From contig NZ_CANNGT010000001.1 in NCBI RefSeq assembly GCF_947504225.1, forward strand, positions 186,001-250,000: DNA of 64,000 nt, in the 5' to 3' direction. How positions within the stretch are numbered: position 1 is the first letter of the stretch; every line of letters begins with the position of its first letter. The position numbers and the translations under genes are program-made. A model generated the notes under the pieces. That model worked only from the letters and a program-made list of their open reading frames with translations. It was not told the origin of the DNA and ran no database searches. This document shows positions 44,930-54,081 of this stretch, one piece after another. Origin of the DNA: Brumimicrobium ulvae (lineage in GTDB: Bacteria; Bacteroidota; Bacteroidia; Flavobacteriales_D; Crocinitomicaceae).

Positions 44930-45724
44930 TTATTTAACGATTAAGGTTATAGTAGTAATGATGAGTGAGGTCAATGAAATAAATATCCCACCAGAAGAAC
45001 GCCAGAATGTTCCTTGTGAACGCTTGGCCCTGTTCGGTTCGACATATACAACATCGTTTTGTTCTAAGTAGTAAACGGGTGAACCAAGTACTTCATCGGT
45101 AGTTAGGTCAATGCGGTATTGTTTTGTTCCTTCTTCGTCTTCGCGGATCACCAAGACGTTGTTTCTATTTCCTGTGATGTCCAAATCTCCAGAAAGTCCA
45201 ATGGCTTCGAGTAAGGTAATGCGTTCGTTGGGAATGTTAAATGTCCCGGGTTTTTTCACATCGCCCAAAACTGTAATTTTGAAATTCTGTATTTGAATGT
45301 TCACTACTGGATTGCTCAAATAGTTTTTTAATTCATTTTCTAATAAAAGTGTTGCCTCTGCACGACTTAATCCGCCTAACTTCATACGGCCCAAAACGGG
45401 TAAATTCACCATTCCATCAGCGTCAACTAAGTATCCTACTTTTGCAGGATTTCCTTGTGAATATCCTTGATTCACAGACTGTGTTACGCCAACAACTGGA
45501 TAGTTAAATGGAATAACGCTCTCCACATCATCTGCGGTAATGACTACAGAAAGGAAGTCATCGGTTTTTAAAGTCGGTGTAAAGTGTGCATTAGAGCTGG
45601 CCTCTGTATCTACTGAATCTGCAGTGTGTTCCGTCTGAAAATACACCATGCGCTTGTGTGTATTGCACGAGGAAAGTACCGTGAGGATCAGGAGGATAAA
45701 TGTAAACTGACTTGCTTTAATCAT
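44930..45724 (-). CDS. polysaccharide export outer-membrane lipoprotein (Wza-like)
   Basis: The 264-residue lipoprotein (lipobox LTVLSSC, Cys 20) has a polysaccharide biosynthesis/export domain (DFLSVVITADDVESVIPFNYP, LVDADGMVNLPVLGRMKLGG) and a SLBB-type domain (ITVLGDVKKPGTFNIPNERI). A C-terminal hydrophobic segment (GGIFISLTSLIITTITLIV) closes it, as usual in Bacteroidota members. It should form the export channel across the outer membrane with the Wzc-like partner. Confidence 0.92.
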   Translation of the reverse strand: MIKASQFTFILLILTVLSSCNTHKRMVYFQTEHTADSVDTEASSNAHFTPTLKTDDFLSVVITADDVESVIPFNYPVVGVTQSVNQGYSQGNPAKVGYLVDADGMVNLPVLGRMKLGGLSRAEATLLLENELKNYLSNPVVNIQIQNFKITVLGDVKKPGTFNIPNERITLLEAIGLSGDLDITGNRNNVLVIREDEEGTKQYRIDLTTDEVLGSPVYYLEQNDVVYVEPNRAKRSQGTFWRSSGGIFISLTSLIITTITLIVK

Positions 45725-45807
45725 ACTTAACTTATTAGGGGATACAAATATATGATATTTTAATGGATAAATGGTATTGTCTTGTTTTGAAGTTTGTTGG
45801 TGGTAGG

Positions 45808-45975
45808 TTGTGGGCTTTATGCTGTTGGCTGTAGGCTTTATGCTTGTGTTAGCCTACGATTTATATTGTAATTTTTAGTACTTAGGTTTATCTTTCAAGT
45901 GGATGTTTGGATTATTGGCTGTGTATGGCTTTAGGCGGTAAGCTTTAAGCTTTAGGCTTTAAGCTGTAGGCGGTA
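45808..45975. repeat. two simple repeat runs of GCTTTAGGCTGTA type
   Basis: Runs at 45808-45862 and 45932-45974 are made of GGCTTTATGCTGTTGGCTGT-like units; the first ends with TTAGCCTACGATTTATATTG, which recurs at 47485-47510. Confidence 0.6.
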
Positions 45976-45988
45976 TGTTGTGTGAAAA

Positions 45989-46305
45989 GAGATTCAGTCA
46001 AAGGCCTGAGAGTTCCTCGTCGCCCCGAGTTCTCGGGACTCCATCGGAATGACAGGCTTCGTGGGGTTGGAGGGGGTAAAAATTTGCTGAAGCGGAGCTT
46101 CAGCAAATTTTTACCCTTGTTCTCGACGACCTGATTGTCATTCCGATCAGCGGTGAAAATCTATGATTTTCGCTGATGGAGGAATCTTGTTAGTTCTAAT
46201 TTTTAACCTTTGACCTCCCAATTCTGATTGTCATTCCGAACAGCGGTGAAAATCTATGATTTTCGCTGGTGGAGGGATCCCTCAGGTTTTCGACTGAATT
46301 TCGTT
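45989..46305. repeat. family B repeat, copy B5
   Basis: Core hairpin 46074-46093 with 46097-46116 is perfect (20 bp) and of the same type as B1. Its right half (TGTCATTCC to GGAGG) occurs twice. The gap 45725-46336 contains no gene. Confidence 0.85.
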
Positions 46306-46336
46306 CTTTTTTGCTTTGTGTTTTCTGCCGAGTTAT

Positions 46337-47428
46337 TTACCTATAAATCTCCAACAGCTTTTTTATGATTCTTTCTGCAGTTTTTCCATCCCACATTGGA
46401 ATTTCTTGGGTCTCTTTCCATTGTCCGCTAAAGAGTTTTTTCATTGCTGGTGCGATGGCTTCTGGATTGGTTCCAATTAATTCGTTGGTTCCTAAGTCTA
46501 TTGTTTCTGGTCTTTCAGTATTGTCTCTCAAGGTCATGCAAGGAACGTTCATGATTGAAGCTTCTTCTGTAATTCCTCCTGAATCTGTTACAACCGCTTT
46601 TGCGCGTTCAACTAAATAATTGAATTCAAGGTAACCTTGAGGTTCAATCATGTGTAATCTTGGGTGACTTACACCAAGGTTTTTTAAAATCTTTGCTGTT
46701 CTTGGATGAACGGGAAAAACTAACGGTAATCCATTAGAGTGTGTAATAATTTCATCCAATAACTCTTTTAACTTATGTTCTTCATCGACATTCGCTGGTC
46801 GATGTAAAGTCATTACGATGAATTCTTTTTCAATTAATCCAATTTTATTCCAAATATCAGGTTTTTGAAACCGAGAACGATTTTTAAGAAGGGTATCGAT
46901 CATTGTGTTCCCTACGAAAAAGATTTGCTCCTTTTTTACTCCACTTGCTCTTAAGTTTTCGTTTGCGATTTCAGAGGTCGTAAAGAAATAGTTGGTAATG
47001 GCATCTGTTACTAATCGATTTATTTCTTCGGGCATTGACCAGTCATTAGAGCGAATGCCGCCTTCCACGTGTGCTACTTTTGTATGTAATTTTTGCGCAG
47101 TAATCGAACAAGCCATTGTGGAAGTAACATCACCTACAACTAACACCAAATCTGTAGGGTTCTCGAGTAACTCTTTTTCAAAGCGCACCATGATGTTCGC
47201 TGTTTGTTCGGCTTGCGTGCCGCCTCCCGACTCCAAATTAGCATGAGGTTCAGGTATTTCCAACTGCTCGAAGAAATCTCCTGACATTTTTTTGTCGTAA
47301 TGCTGTCCCGTATGGACTAATCGGTAATCAATCGCTTTTCCTTCGTTTTTTGCCTTTTGTATGGCGTGAATGATGGGTGCAATTTTCATGAAGTTGGGGC
47401 GCGCGCCGGCAATTAATGTGATTTTCAT
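46337..47428 (-). CDS. wecB: UDP-N-acetylglucosamine 2-epimerase (non-hydrolysing)
   Basis: A 363-residue GT-B-like epimerase that turns UDP-GlcNAc into UDP-ManNAc. It has HTGQHYDKKMSGDFFEQL, VVGDVTSTMACSI, AHVEGGIRSND plus MPEEINR, TLHRPANVD and TDSGGITEEASIM. UDP-ManNAc is the donor, or precursor of the donor, for the WecG/TagA-type transferase encoded directly upstream (47763). The ORF is preceded by a run of T and a simple repeat. Confidence 0.9.
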   Translation of the reverse strand: MKITLIAGARPNFMKIAPIIHAIQKAKNEGKAIDYRLVHTGQHYDKKMSGDFFEQLEIPEPHANLESGGGTQAEQTANIMVRFEKELLENPTDLVLVVGDVTSTMACSITAQKLHTKVAHVEGGIRSNDWSMPEEINRLVTDAITNYFFTTSEIANENLRASGVKKEQIFFVGNTMIDTLLKNRSRFQKPDIWNKIGLIEKEFIVMTLHRPANVDEEHKLKELLDEIITHSNGLPLVFPVHPRTAKILKNLGVSHPRLHMIEPQGYLEFNYLVERAKAVVTDSGGITEEASIMNVPCMTLRDNTERPETIDLGTNELIGTNPEAIAPAMKKLFSGQWKETQEIPMWDGKTAERIIKKLLEIYR

Positions 47429-47762
47429 TTTTTTTTTTTTTAGGATGTAGGCTGTATGCTTTAGGCAGTAAGCTTTAGGCTTGTTTTAGCCTACGATTTA
47501 TATTGTATTGTTTAATCTATTTTTGAAATAGTGCTCATCTCATTATAAGAAGTTGGATTGCGAAGCGTTTCCCCCTTTGGATGGCCTGTAGCGAACGACA
47601 GCTTCGGTAGGGCAGGGGGGAGGATTATTCCTAAATGTCTTTTTTAAGCAAGTAGCCTAAACCTATATGACTGCTTTGTTTTTAATAATAAGGTAATTAC
47701 ATGGTACGGCTTACTGCTTCTAGCTTTTTGCTTTCATCCGCCTGCCGCCTGCTGTCTAACGC
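47429..47762. repeat. intergenic repeats between wecB and the WecG-like gene
   Basis: The 334-bp gap has a simple repeat (47446-47485), the shared TTAGCCTACGATTTATATTG segment, and a CCCCCTTTGG...GGGGGGAGGA motif (47568-47625) that recurs in short form at 48537-48565. No gene is seen. Confidence 0.6.
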
Positions 47763-48461
47763 TTAAAATCTCCCCAACTTCAACTTCACGAAAAACCTTA
47801 CCAAATGAATTTGTCTTTTGATTCTACTCGGTTGTTTCACTAATCGGTAAGCCCATTCTAAATTGTTGTTGATCCACCACTTTGGCGCTCTATCTACATT
47901 TCCAGTAAAGACATCAAAACTTCCGCCTAAACCTTGATACAATGCTGAGTGTTTTTGCTGAATTTCTTCCATCAATAATTCTTGTTTTGGAGACCCCATG
48001 GCTACGAATATGATAGAAGGTTTTTTTTCTACGATGTCGGAAATTAAAGCCTGCTTTTCTTCCTCTGTTTTGATGTATCCGTTTCTGAAATTAGCTATTT
48101 TAATGTTAGGGTATTTCTCTTTAAGTTGTTGAACGGTTTGTTGAATGATTTCTTCCTTTCCACCTACCAAGTAAAACGTTTCGCTTTCATGAAATTGCGC
48201 AACAATGTCTAACCATAATTCGCATCCTGGAATTTTCACTACATTTTTCTCTCCTTTTTTCTCCAACGCCCAAACTGCACCAACACCATCGGGATAACCC
48301 AAATTGCGATTAATAATATCTCGTGATTCATTCGTAGCGTGAAGAATTTTCTCAGCATTGATGGCCACAAGAATGGATTTGTTCTCGAAAGCGTAATCGA
48401 TTAATTCTTTGCGTGATTGTGGAGCGTATGTTTTAACTCCGTTGAGTTCTTTATAGTTCAT
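47763..48461 (-). CDS. WecG/TagA/CpsF family glycosyltransferase
   Basis: The 232-residue product carries the GT26 core: AINAEKILHATNESRDIIN, NLGYPDGVGAVWALEK, VKIPGCELW, FYLVGGKEEIIQQTV, FVAMGSPKQELLM and FDVFTGNVDRAPKWWINNNL, all conserved in the family. Members add ManNAc or ManNAcA residues to a lipid-linked acceptor. With wecB downstream, a ManNAc-based sugar is likely. It should act at the cytoplasmic side of the inner membrane. Confidence 0.9.
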   Translation of the reverse strand: MNYKELNGVKTYAPQSRKELIDYAFENKSILVAINAEKILHATNESRDIINRNLGYPDGVGAVWALEKKGEKNVVKIPGCELWLDIVAQFHESETFYLVGGKEEIIQQTVQQLKEKYPNIKIANFRNGYIKTEEEKQALISDIVEKKPSIIFVAMGSPKQELLMEEIQQKHSALYQGLGGSFDVFTGNVDRAPKWWINNNLEWAYRLVKQPSRIKRQIHLVRFFVKLKLGRF

Positions 48462-48467
48462 TTTTTT

Positions 48468-48565
48468 AAGGCTCTAAGCATTAAGCTTTAGGCTATATGC
48501 TAGGTTAATTTAGGAATTAAGTTTGTCTTTTCACTTCCCCCTTTGGAGGGGGACAAGGGGGAGGA
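48468..48565. repeat. simple repeat and CCCCCTTTGG motif
   Basis: The 133-bp spacer has GCTCTAAGCATTAAGCTTTA-like units and CCCCCTTTGGAGGGGGACAA followed by GGGGGAGGA, a partly self-complementary motif that recurs at 47568. Confidence 0.5.
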
Positions 48566-48594
48566 TATTGTATTATCAAATTCGTTATCGATAT

Positions 48595-49779
48595 TCATCT
48601 TTGTTCCAATAAATAATAACTCAGGGCATTAAACATAAACGCATTGCTCCATCGCATATACGATATCTTTGAACTCATTCCTTCTTTTAACTGATAATAG
48701 AAATAACCCTTTTTATCTTGCATGTTTTCTGTTACCCAATTGAATACTTTACCTGCTAATGCTTCATTTTCCTCAAACTTCTTGTTTACTGATAAATTCA
48801 CGAACAACTGTCCTGGACAATGTATGTCAATTGGATAGGTTTTGTCATGATAATATTTTGGTGTCCCGTCTTCAAGGAAGAAGTTTTCCATATAATATTT
48901 AAATCCTTTTTCAATGCTTTCTTTAAATTGCGTATCCCCAGTTTTATCTTGATAGGTCTGAATGGCATCCAAATTATAACCTGTATGGAAAGAATCGATC
49001 CAAGATTGAACAGGCAACATTCCATACACCCACGAACCGTCTTCGTTTTGGGCCTCGACAGCTGCTTTTATGGCTAAACTTGCTGTGGTTTTATATTCTT
49101 CTTTGTTGTTGTAGGTATACAACTGACTCAATACTTTTGCACCCAACAAACTAGCGTTGAAAACGGTATTGTTTCCGTTGAATGGAGAGTAAGAAAACAA
49201 AAAACCAGATTTATATTCGGTGCGGTTTAAATCGTTCATTACAAAGTTGCCTGCTGAAAGTGCTGTGTCTAAATAATTTTGATGTTTAGTAATCTCATAA
49301 GCATTCAACAATGCGGTGACGCAGAAAGAGGTAGCCACCACCGTAGGTGTATGCGCCGGAAATAAAAACAATCTTCTGGCTTGCCAGTCAAAATTATAGC
49401 CCCAACATGCTCCAGAATAGTCTTTATTTTGCATTTCCAAAAGCAGTTCTGCTAATTCATTGATGCGCAATAGTATTTCTTCTTTGCTACCAAAGGTAGT
49501 GATGCCTTGTTCTGCTAATTTGTATAGATTACAATAGCCATTTAAAAACAGACCAATTCCTTTGGCATTGTGCTGCTTAGGAACCATCAATAATTTTCTG
49601 AAATTGATCGGACTCCGTTTAAATCCTTGAATCCATGCTAATCTTGCCAAATCCCAATGTTTAAATGGTAAAGCTTTGAATATTTTAGAATTCAAGCCGT
49701 CGTAAGGATCCCAACCTGCGAAGTTTTGGGATTCGCAGTAGGATTTGAGTGAGGTGAAGGAGGTATTGAGTTGTTTCAT
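48595..49779 (-). CDS. alpha/alpha-barrel-like protein of the polysaccharide locus
   Basis: The 394-residue protein is largely helical with repeated aromatic patches (GACWGYNFDWQARRLFLFPA, DGSWVYGMLPVQSWIDSFHTGYNLDAI, KKGYFYYQL). This suggests an (alpha/alpha)6-type barrel like those of glycoside hydrolases or prenyl transferases. Related Bacteroidota proteins were at times named delta-aminolevulinic acid dehydratase, which the sequence does not support, since the Schiff-base lysines and zinc site of that enzyme are absent. No signal peptide. Its position implies a role in polysaccharide synthesis, which I cannot specify. Confidence 0.65.
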   Translation of the reverse strand: MKQLNTSFTSLKSYCESQNFAGWDPYDGLNSKIFKALPFKHWDLARLAWIQGFKRSPINFRKLLMVPKQHNAKGIGLFLNGYCNLYKLAEQGITTFGSKEEILLRINELAELLLEMQNKDYSGACWGYNFDWQARRLFLFPAHTPTVVATSFCVTALLNAYEITKHQNYLDTALSAGNFVMNDLNRTEYKSGFLFSYSPFNGNNTVFNASLLGAKVLSQLYTYNNKEEYKTTASLAIKAAVEAQNEDGSWVYGMLPVQSWIDSFHTGYNLDAIQTYQDKTGDTQFKESIEKGFKYYMENFFLEDGTPKYYHDKTYPIDIHCPGQLFVNLSVNKKFEENEALAGKVFNWVTENMQDKKGYFYYQLKEGMSSKISYMRWSNAFMFNALSYYLLEQR

Positions 49780-49793
49780 TTAATTCTCGATTT

Positions 49794-50384
49794 TTATGTC
49801 TCAGGTTCAATCACACCTTCCTTAATTAATACATTCTCTGTAAACAACAGGAAAGGTTGAATTTTATAATACATATCAATAATATCCGCTACTTGAATTT
49901 TGTCATTCCACTCAAAATTTGATACTTTGGAAGTGTTAAAAGGATATCTAAAATTAAAAGAACCTTTGTCTAAATCATGTAATATCTTCTTTAAAGATTC
50001 AAATTCTTTTTGATATTCTGCTATTTTGTTTCGTGTTTCTTGAGATACTTTTTTTTTCAAGAAAACCTTTAAATGTTTTTTAAATTGTTCGAAAAGGTAT
50101 TCAACTGAATGTGCTTTTGAACCACTTAGTTTTATCTTTTCAACATCTGCATTAACACCTTCAAACCTTAATATATTGGCTTTAAGACCTAATTCTAAAC
50201 TGTGACGGGTTAAAAATAATAATGGCAATGAAACTGTATCAATAGGGGTTCCTGACTCCACCAATCCTACCAACTTGTCAACAGCTTCTTTATATTGAAC
50301 GTAATATCTCCAACAGTTTTGGTTCCAGCCGATATAGGATTCAAATTTATATCGTTTTTTCTTTTCTATAGGTTTTTGTCTCAT
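49794..50384 (-). CDS. hypothetical helical protein, possibly HEPN-like
   Basis: The 196-residue all-helical product has LPLLFLTRHSLELGLKANIL, KAHSVEYLFEQFKKHL and SFNFRYPFNTSKV. The RHSLELGLK helix and the later FRYP element recall HEPN-like proteins, but this rests on pattern memory and a defining RX4-6H motif is not convincing. It lies within the polysaccharide operon, 2 bp after the acyltransferase gene. Function unknown. Confidence 0.55.
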   Translation of the reverse strand: MRQKPIEKKKRYKFESYIGWNQNCWRYYVQYKEAVDKLVGLVESGTPIDTVSLPLLFLTRHSLELGLKANILRFEGVNADVEKIKLSGSKAHSVEYLFEQFKKHLKVFLKKKVSQETRNKIAEYQKEFESLKKILHDLDKGSFNFRYPFNTSKVSNFEWNDKIQVADIIDMYYKIQPFLLFTENVLIKEGVIEPET

Positions 50385-50386
50385 GG

Positions 50387-50872
50387 CTACTTATCAGTTA
50401 AATAATCGGAAAAACCTTCTTTGTACTTTGGATTTGAAAATATATCATAATCTAAATCTCTTACATCACCAATAATTTTTGCTGGACTACCTGCTACAAT
50501 TTTATATTTTGGGACGCTTTTATTTACCACAGAATTCGGTGCAATGACCACATTGTCCTCTATTATTACAGGTCCAATTATAACACTATTAACGCCTAAC
50601 CAGACTTTGTCGCCAATTTTCGGAACATTTTTATAAGGAAACTTGCGACCAGTGGTTACTCGCATACCAATTATACAGTTTTCACCAATCACTGTTCCTT
50701 TAACTAATAAAGTCGATAGTCCTTGATAGGCAAATTTTGTTCCTTTCCCTATTATAATATTAGATGGAATTCTACTGTTAAATATTAGAAAAATTAAACC
50801 TTCGAATAATTTAGGTATAAAAGGAATTTTATTCATAAATAAAAAGTGTGCAACTCTGTATAAAAATATCAT
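50387..50872 (-). CDS. hexapeptide-repeat acyltransferase
   Basis: The 161-residue left-handed beta-helix protein has repeated hexapeptides (GKGTKFAYQGLSTLLVKGTV, GENCIIGMRVTT, GDKVWLGVNSVIIGPVIIED, NVVIAPNSVVNKSVPKYKIV). It resembles serine O-acetyltransferase/WbbJ-type sugar acetyltransferases. It probably acetylates a sugar of the polysaccharide. Its start overlaps the GT4 gene by 4 bp. Confidence 0.85.
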   Translation of the reverse strand: MIFLYRVAHFLFMNKIPFIPKLFEGLIFLIFNSRIPSNIIIGKGTKFAYQGLSTLLVKGTVIGENCIIGMRVTTGRKFPYKNVPKIGDKVWLGVNSVIIGPVIIEDNVVIAPNSVVNKSVPKYKIVAGSPAKIIGDVRDLDYDIFSNPKYKEGFSDYLTDK

Positions 50873-51918
50873 AATTCACTAGTTATTATTTGTTCAAGTC
50901 TTAAAGCGACTTTTGAAGCTATAAAGTTTCGCTTTGCATATTCGTGATTGTATTTTCCAATTTCCTTAATCTTTTCGGGATTTTCTAATAATTGTATTAT
51001 TTTTTCTGCGTAAACTTTAGGATCTAAACTTTCAATCAAATAGCCCATTTTATCTTCTTCAAAAAAATCTACCAATCCACCCACAGGTCTAGAAATAATC
51101 GGCAAACCAAAGGCCATTGCTTCGAGCACTGAAGTAGGCATTCCCTCGCCGTGAGTTGTGGGTAAAATATAAATAGAAGAATGAACAAATTTATTCACTA
51201 AAGTATTTCCCTTTATTGAACCTAGAAATGATACATTTTTAATATTTTGTTTATGTGCATATTCTTTAGCTTTTTCAAGTGCAGTTCCATAACCAGCGAT
51301 TTGGAGCTGTGCATCTGGAAATACTCTTAAAACTACTTTAAAAGCATTTAATGTAGTGAAAACACCCTTGTTTTTTTCAATCCGTGCTAAAAATAATAAT
51401 GATTTATCGAAAGGTTTATTATCAATATTGAAACGATCTAATAATTCATCATTTATTTTTGTAGTAGACATATAAATAGGTGAAGATATGCCCCAGGAAA
51501 GTAATCGATTTTTAAATGAAGAAGCCAGAATAATAAATGTATCTGCTTTTTGAAATTGCTTTTGAAATTGTTTAGGGTTATCATCAATTTCCGCTGCTAT
51601 AGCTTGGTTCCAACCATGAAAAAAGACCACTGTTTTGATTTTAAACCACTTTGAAATTTTTAAAAATAATGCATCTCTTTTTAGAGCTGTTTTGCCCAAT
51701 GATGGATTCAGTAATACAACATCATAATTTCCAAATAAACAGAGAAAGAAGAACTTGATGTAATCAAATACTAAAATAATTGGTCCTGGGACTCCATTTC
51801 TACCACCTACAAAGTTGTATTTTACTTTTTGTGTCCAATATGGTTGGAGACCTATATAATGATTGGCAACACCGCCGTTATGTTTAGATAAATCAGGGGT
51901 GTTTATAAGGATTTTCAT
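50869..51918 (-). CDS. glycosyltransferase family 4
   Basis: GT-B fold glycosyltransferase of 349 residues. N-terminal Rossmann part begins MKILINTPDLSKHNGGVANH; the C-terminal GT1 domain has LLFLARIEKNKGVFTTLNAF, LQIAGYG, VSFLGSIKG and the E-X7-E element (PTTHGEGMPTSVLEAMAFG). It adds a sugar to a lipid-linked repeat unit; donor unknown. It overlaps the acyltransferase gene by 4 bp and follows the polymerase gene by 13 bp. Confidence 0.9.
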   Translation of the reverse strand: MKILINTPDLSKHNGGVANHYIGLQPYWTQKVKYNFVGGRNGVPGPIILVFDYIKFFFLCLFGNYDVVLLNPSLGKTALKRDALFLKISKWFKIKTVVFFHGWNQAIAAEIDDNPKQFQKQFQKADTFIILASSFKNRLLSWGISSPIYMSTTKINDELLDRFNIDNKPFDKSLLFLARIEKNKGVFTTLNAFKVVLRVFPDAQLQIAGYGTALEKAKEYAHKQNIKNVSFLGSIKGNTLVNKFVHSSIYILPTTHGEGMPTSVLEAMAFGLPIISRPVGGLVDFFEEDKMGYLIESLDPKVYAEKIIQLLENPEKIKEIGKYNHEYAKRNFIASKVALRLEQIITSEL

Positions 51919-51931
51919 TTTGAATATGGAA

Positions 51932-53083
51932 TTATTTGTTGATATGATACCAATAAAACTGATAATTAGAAAAGTCTAAATTTCCTTTTCCATAATCAGC
52001 AATTATTGACAATGGTGTGTAGCTTAATGCAATAAATAAGGTGATAATAAACATCACATACATTCTTGAAAGATGCCTGCGTAAATAAACCAATAAATAA
52101 GCTGTAATCGGAACAATAAAAATGGTTAAATATGTAATGGGACGAATAAATCCATGATTCATATTAGCGAAAACATTATAAAGTAAAAACCCAAATATTC
52201 CAATGTTGTAATATGGTAAAAAATTAGTGTTTTTAAATGTTGATTTTAGTTTTGGGGAATACCAAATAACCAGTAAGGGAGTTAGTATCATGCTTAATCT
52301 TCGTGGGCCGATATTTCTTATTTCTTCGTTATCTATAAGTAGCTCTATATTTTCTGAATACCAATCATATCCAAGATAGCCTAATAAATATGAAAATTGA
52401 GTTAGGTACTCTACCCAAAAACTCATGTTACCGAGTAAAAACGAAGCAATAACCAAGCCTATTGTTAAGGTTCTATGTTTAAAATAATCCTTTTGCGGAA
52501 TAAAATAAAAAACCAATAAAACTATTGCTGAAGTGTGAAATAAACTTGCTAGAACAATTGTTCCGACATATTTCCATAATTGTCTTTTTTGAATAAATTG
52601 AATGGCAAATACAAACATTGTTGCTGCCAACATTTGTCTAATTCCATTCATCCAGCTCAAGAATTCTGGACCAAATAAAATTACTATACCTAGAAATGGA
52701 TACAGATAACGTTGGTCTTTGAATGCTCTATAAATAAAGAATAGTTGTAAAAAGGCGAGGAATCCAAAATAGATTGAAAAGTGAACATTATTCCTAGCCA
52801 TTAGTTGAGTAATGTATTCAAACCCTATTTCCTTGTCAAAGATTCCTTCACCACCGAATTGGTAGTTGAGATAATTTGCTAAATAATGTTGATGATCAAC
52901 CCCAACATTCCAACGTACTCCTGCCACGAATGCAAATACCAGTAAAGCCAAAGCAACTTCCCATGTCCAAAATGGTGTTTTTTTATTCAGAAGCAAATTG
53001 TTTTTCTGGCGTACATGCGCTAGGTATCCCAAAGAATAAAGGATAAGTCCAAGTGTTATGTAAACAAAAAAACTTTGAAGCAT
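51932..53083 (-). CDS. Wzy-like O-antigen/capsule polymerase (EpsG type)
   Basis: A 383-residue integral membrane protein with about 10-11 hydrophobic segments and a loop with VAGVRWNVGVDHQHYLANYL, which resembles the EpsG family. GIRQMLAATMFVFAI fits the usual GxRQ-type element. Polymerases of this class join lipid-linked repeat units on the outer face of the inner membrane. The assignment rests on topology, the R-x-x-x-G-x-D loop and context. Confidence 0.82.
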   Translation of the reverse strand: MLQSFFVYITLGLILYSLGYLAHVRQKNNLLLNKKTPFWTWEVALALLVFAFVAGVRWNVGVDHQHYLANYLNYQFGGEGIFDKEIGFEYITQLMARNNVHFSIYFGFLAFLQLFFIYRAFKDQRYLYPFLGIVILFGPEFLSWMNGIRQMLAATMFVFAIQFIQKRQLWKYVGTIVLASLFHTSAIVLLVFYFIPQKDYFKHRTLTIGLVIASFLLGNMSFWVEYLTQFSYLLGYLGYDWYSENIELLIDNEEIRNIGPRRLSMILTPLLVIWYSPKLKSTFKNTNFLPYYNIGIFGFLLYNVFANMNHGFIRPITYLTIFIVPITAYLLVYLRRHLSRMYVMFIITLFIALSYTPLSIIADYGKGNLDFSNYQFYWYHINK

Positions 53084-54079
53084 CTAATTAATAGATTTAT
53101 ATTCTGTTTCATGATTACCTGGAAAGAAACAAAGAAAGCCAAACCAAAAAGATAAGTCTGTCAGAATCTGATAGGGTATTCGTTCAAAAAAATACAAGGC
53201 TTTACTTTTTTTTGATTTAGCTTTTAAAGTCTGATAAAATGCACGCATACTCAATAGAAACAGATATGAAGTTATAAGGATAAGAAATAATCTCATATCA
53301 ATAAGTAAGGCGATTAATGAGCAAAACAATAATAAAGCTGTATAATCAGATCGGACTACTCTTTGTAAGACAGTAATGTTAAAAAAATGGTCTCTAAAAA
53401 GTAAACCTGGATAAAGACTATTTCCTTGCCATAGAGTTTTCCACATTCTTTTTTCATTACGATAATCTATAGTATGATGTTTTGCAGCTAAACAAGGAAG
53501 TCTTAATATTTTAATTCCTTTTTTCTTCAATCGAATAGTCAAGTCTAAATCTTGACTTCTTCTATATTTGTTTCGCATTCCACCAATATCCGCCCAGGCA
53601 CTCTTATTAATTAAACATAGCCCCCCATTGTGATTTAATTCTTGTATGTCCTTTGGAATTTTGTTTTTATATGTTCTGGGTTCTGAACTAATGAATTCAT
53701 TTTCTTTAGTATAGAAATAATCATCCAAATGTCCTGTTATGTATTCATTTTTTAATTCACCATCTTCATTTAAAGCGTGTCTTAAAAAATAGGGGTGTAT
53801 TTCCATATCAGCATCAACAAAAAACAATATCTCTCCTTTGGCTTCTTTCGCACCAATATTCCTTGCAATTGCAGAGTTTGTAACTCCAGTAATTTCAAAT
53901 ATGCGAGTTAAGGGAAATGATTTGGCGATTTCAATGCTGTTATCTGTAGATTTAGAATCTACATAGATAACTTCAAAGTCTATTTCTTTATATAAATCAA
54001 TGAGATTGTATGCACTTTGAAGAGTTCTTTTTAAATGGAAGCCTTCGTTCTTACCTACTAGGATGATGGATACAATCAT
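53084..54079 (-). CDS. glycosyltransferase family 2
   Basis: The 331-residue product begins with the GT-A fold (VSIILVGKNEGFHLKRTLQS, YVDSKSTDNSIEIAKS, ARNIGAKEAKGEILFFVDAD with a DxD-type DAD). Two C-terminal membrane segments (near residues 245-280) anchor it. It is expected to transfer a sugar in building the repeat unit. It directly abuts the polymerase gene. Confidence 0.88.
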   Translation of the reverse strand: MIVSIILVGKNEGFHLKRTLQSAYNLIDLYKEIDFEVIYVDSKSTDNSIEIAKSFPLTRIFEITGVTNSAIARNIGAKEAKGEILFFVDADMEIHPYFLRHALNEDGELKNEYITGHLDDYFYTKENEFISSEPRTYKNKIPKDIQELNHNGGLCLINKSAWADIGGMRNKYRRSQDLDLTIRLKKKGIKILRLPCLAAKHHTIDYRNEKRMWKTLWQGNSLYPGLLFRDHFFNITVLQRVVRSDYTALLLFCSLIALLIDMRLFLILITSYLFLLSMRAFYQTLKAKSKKSKALYFFERIPYQILTDLSFWFGFLCFFPGNHETEYKSIN

Positions 54080-54081
54080 TA

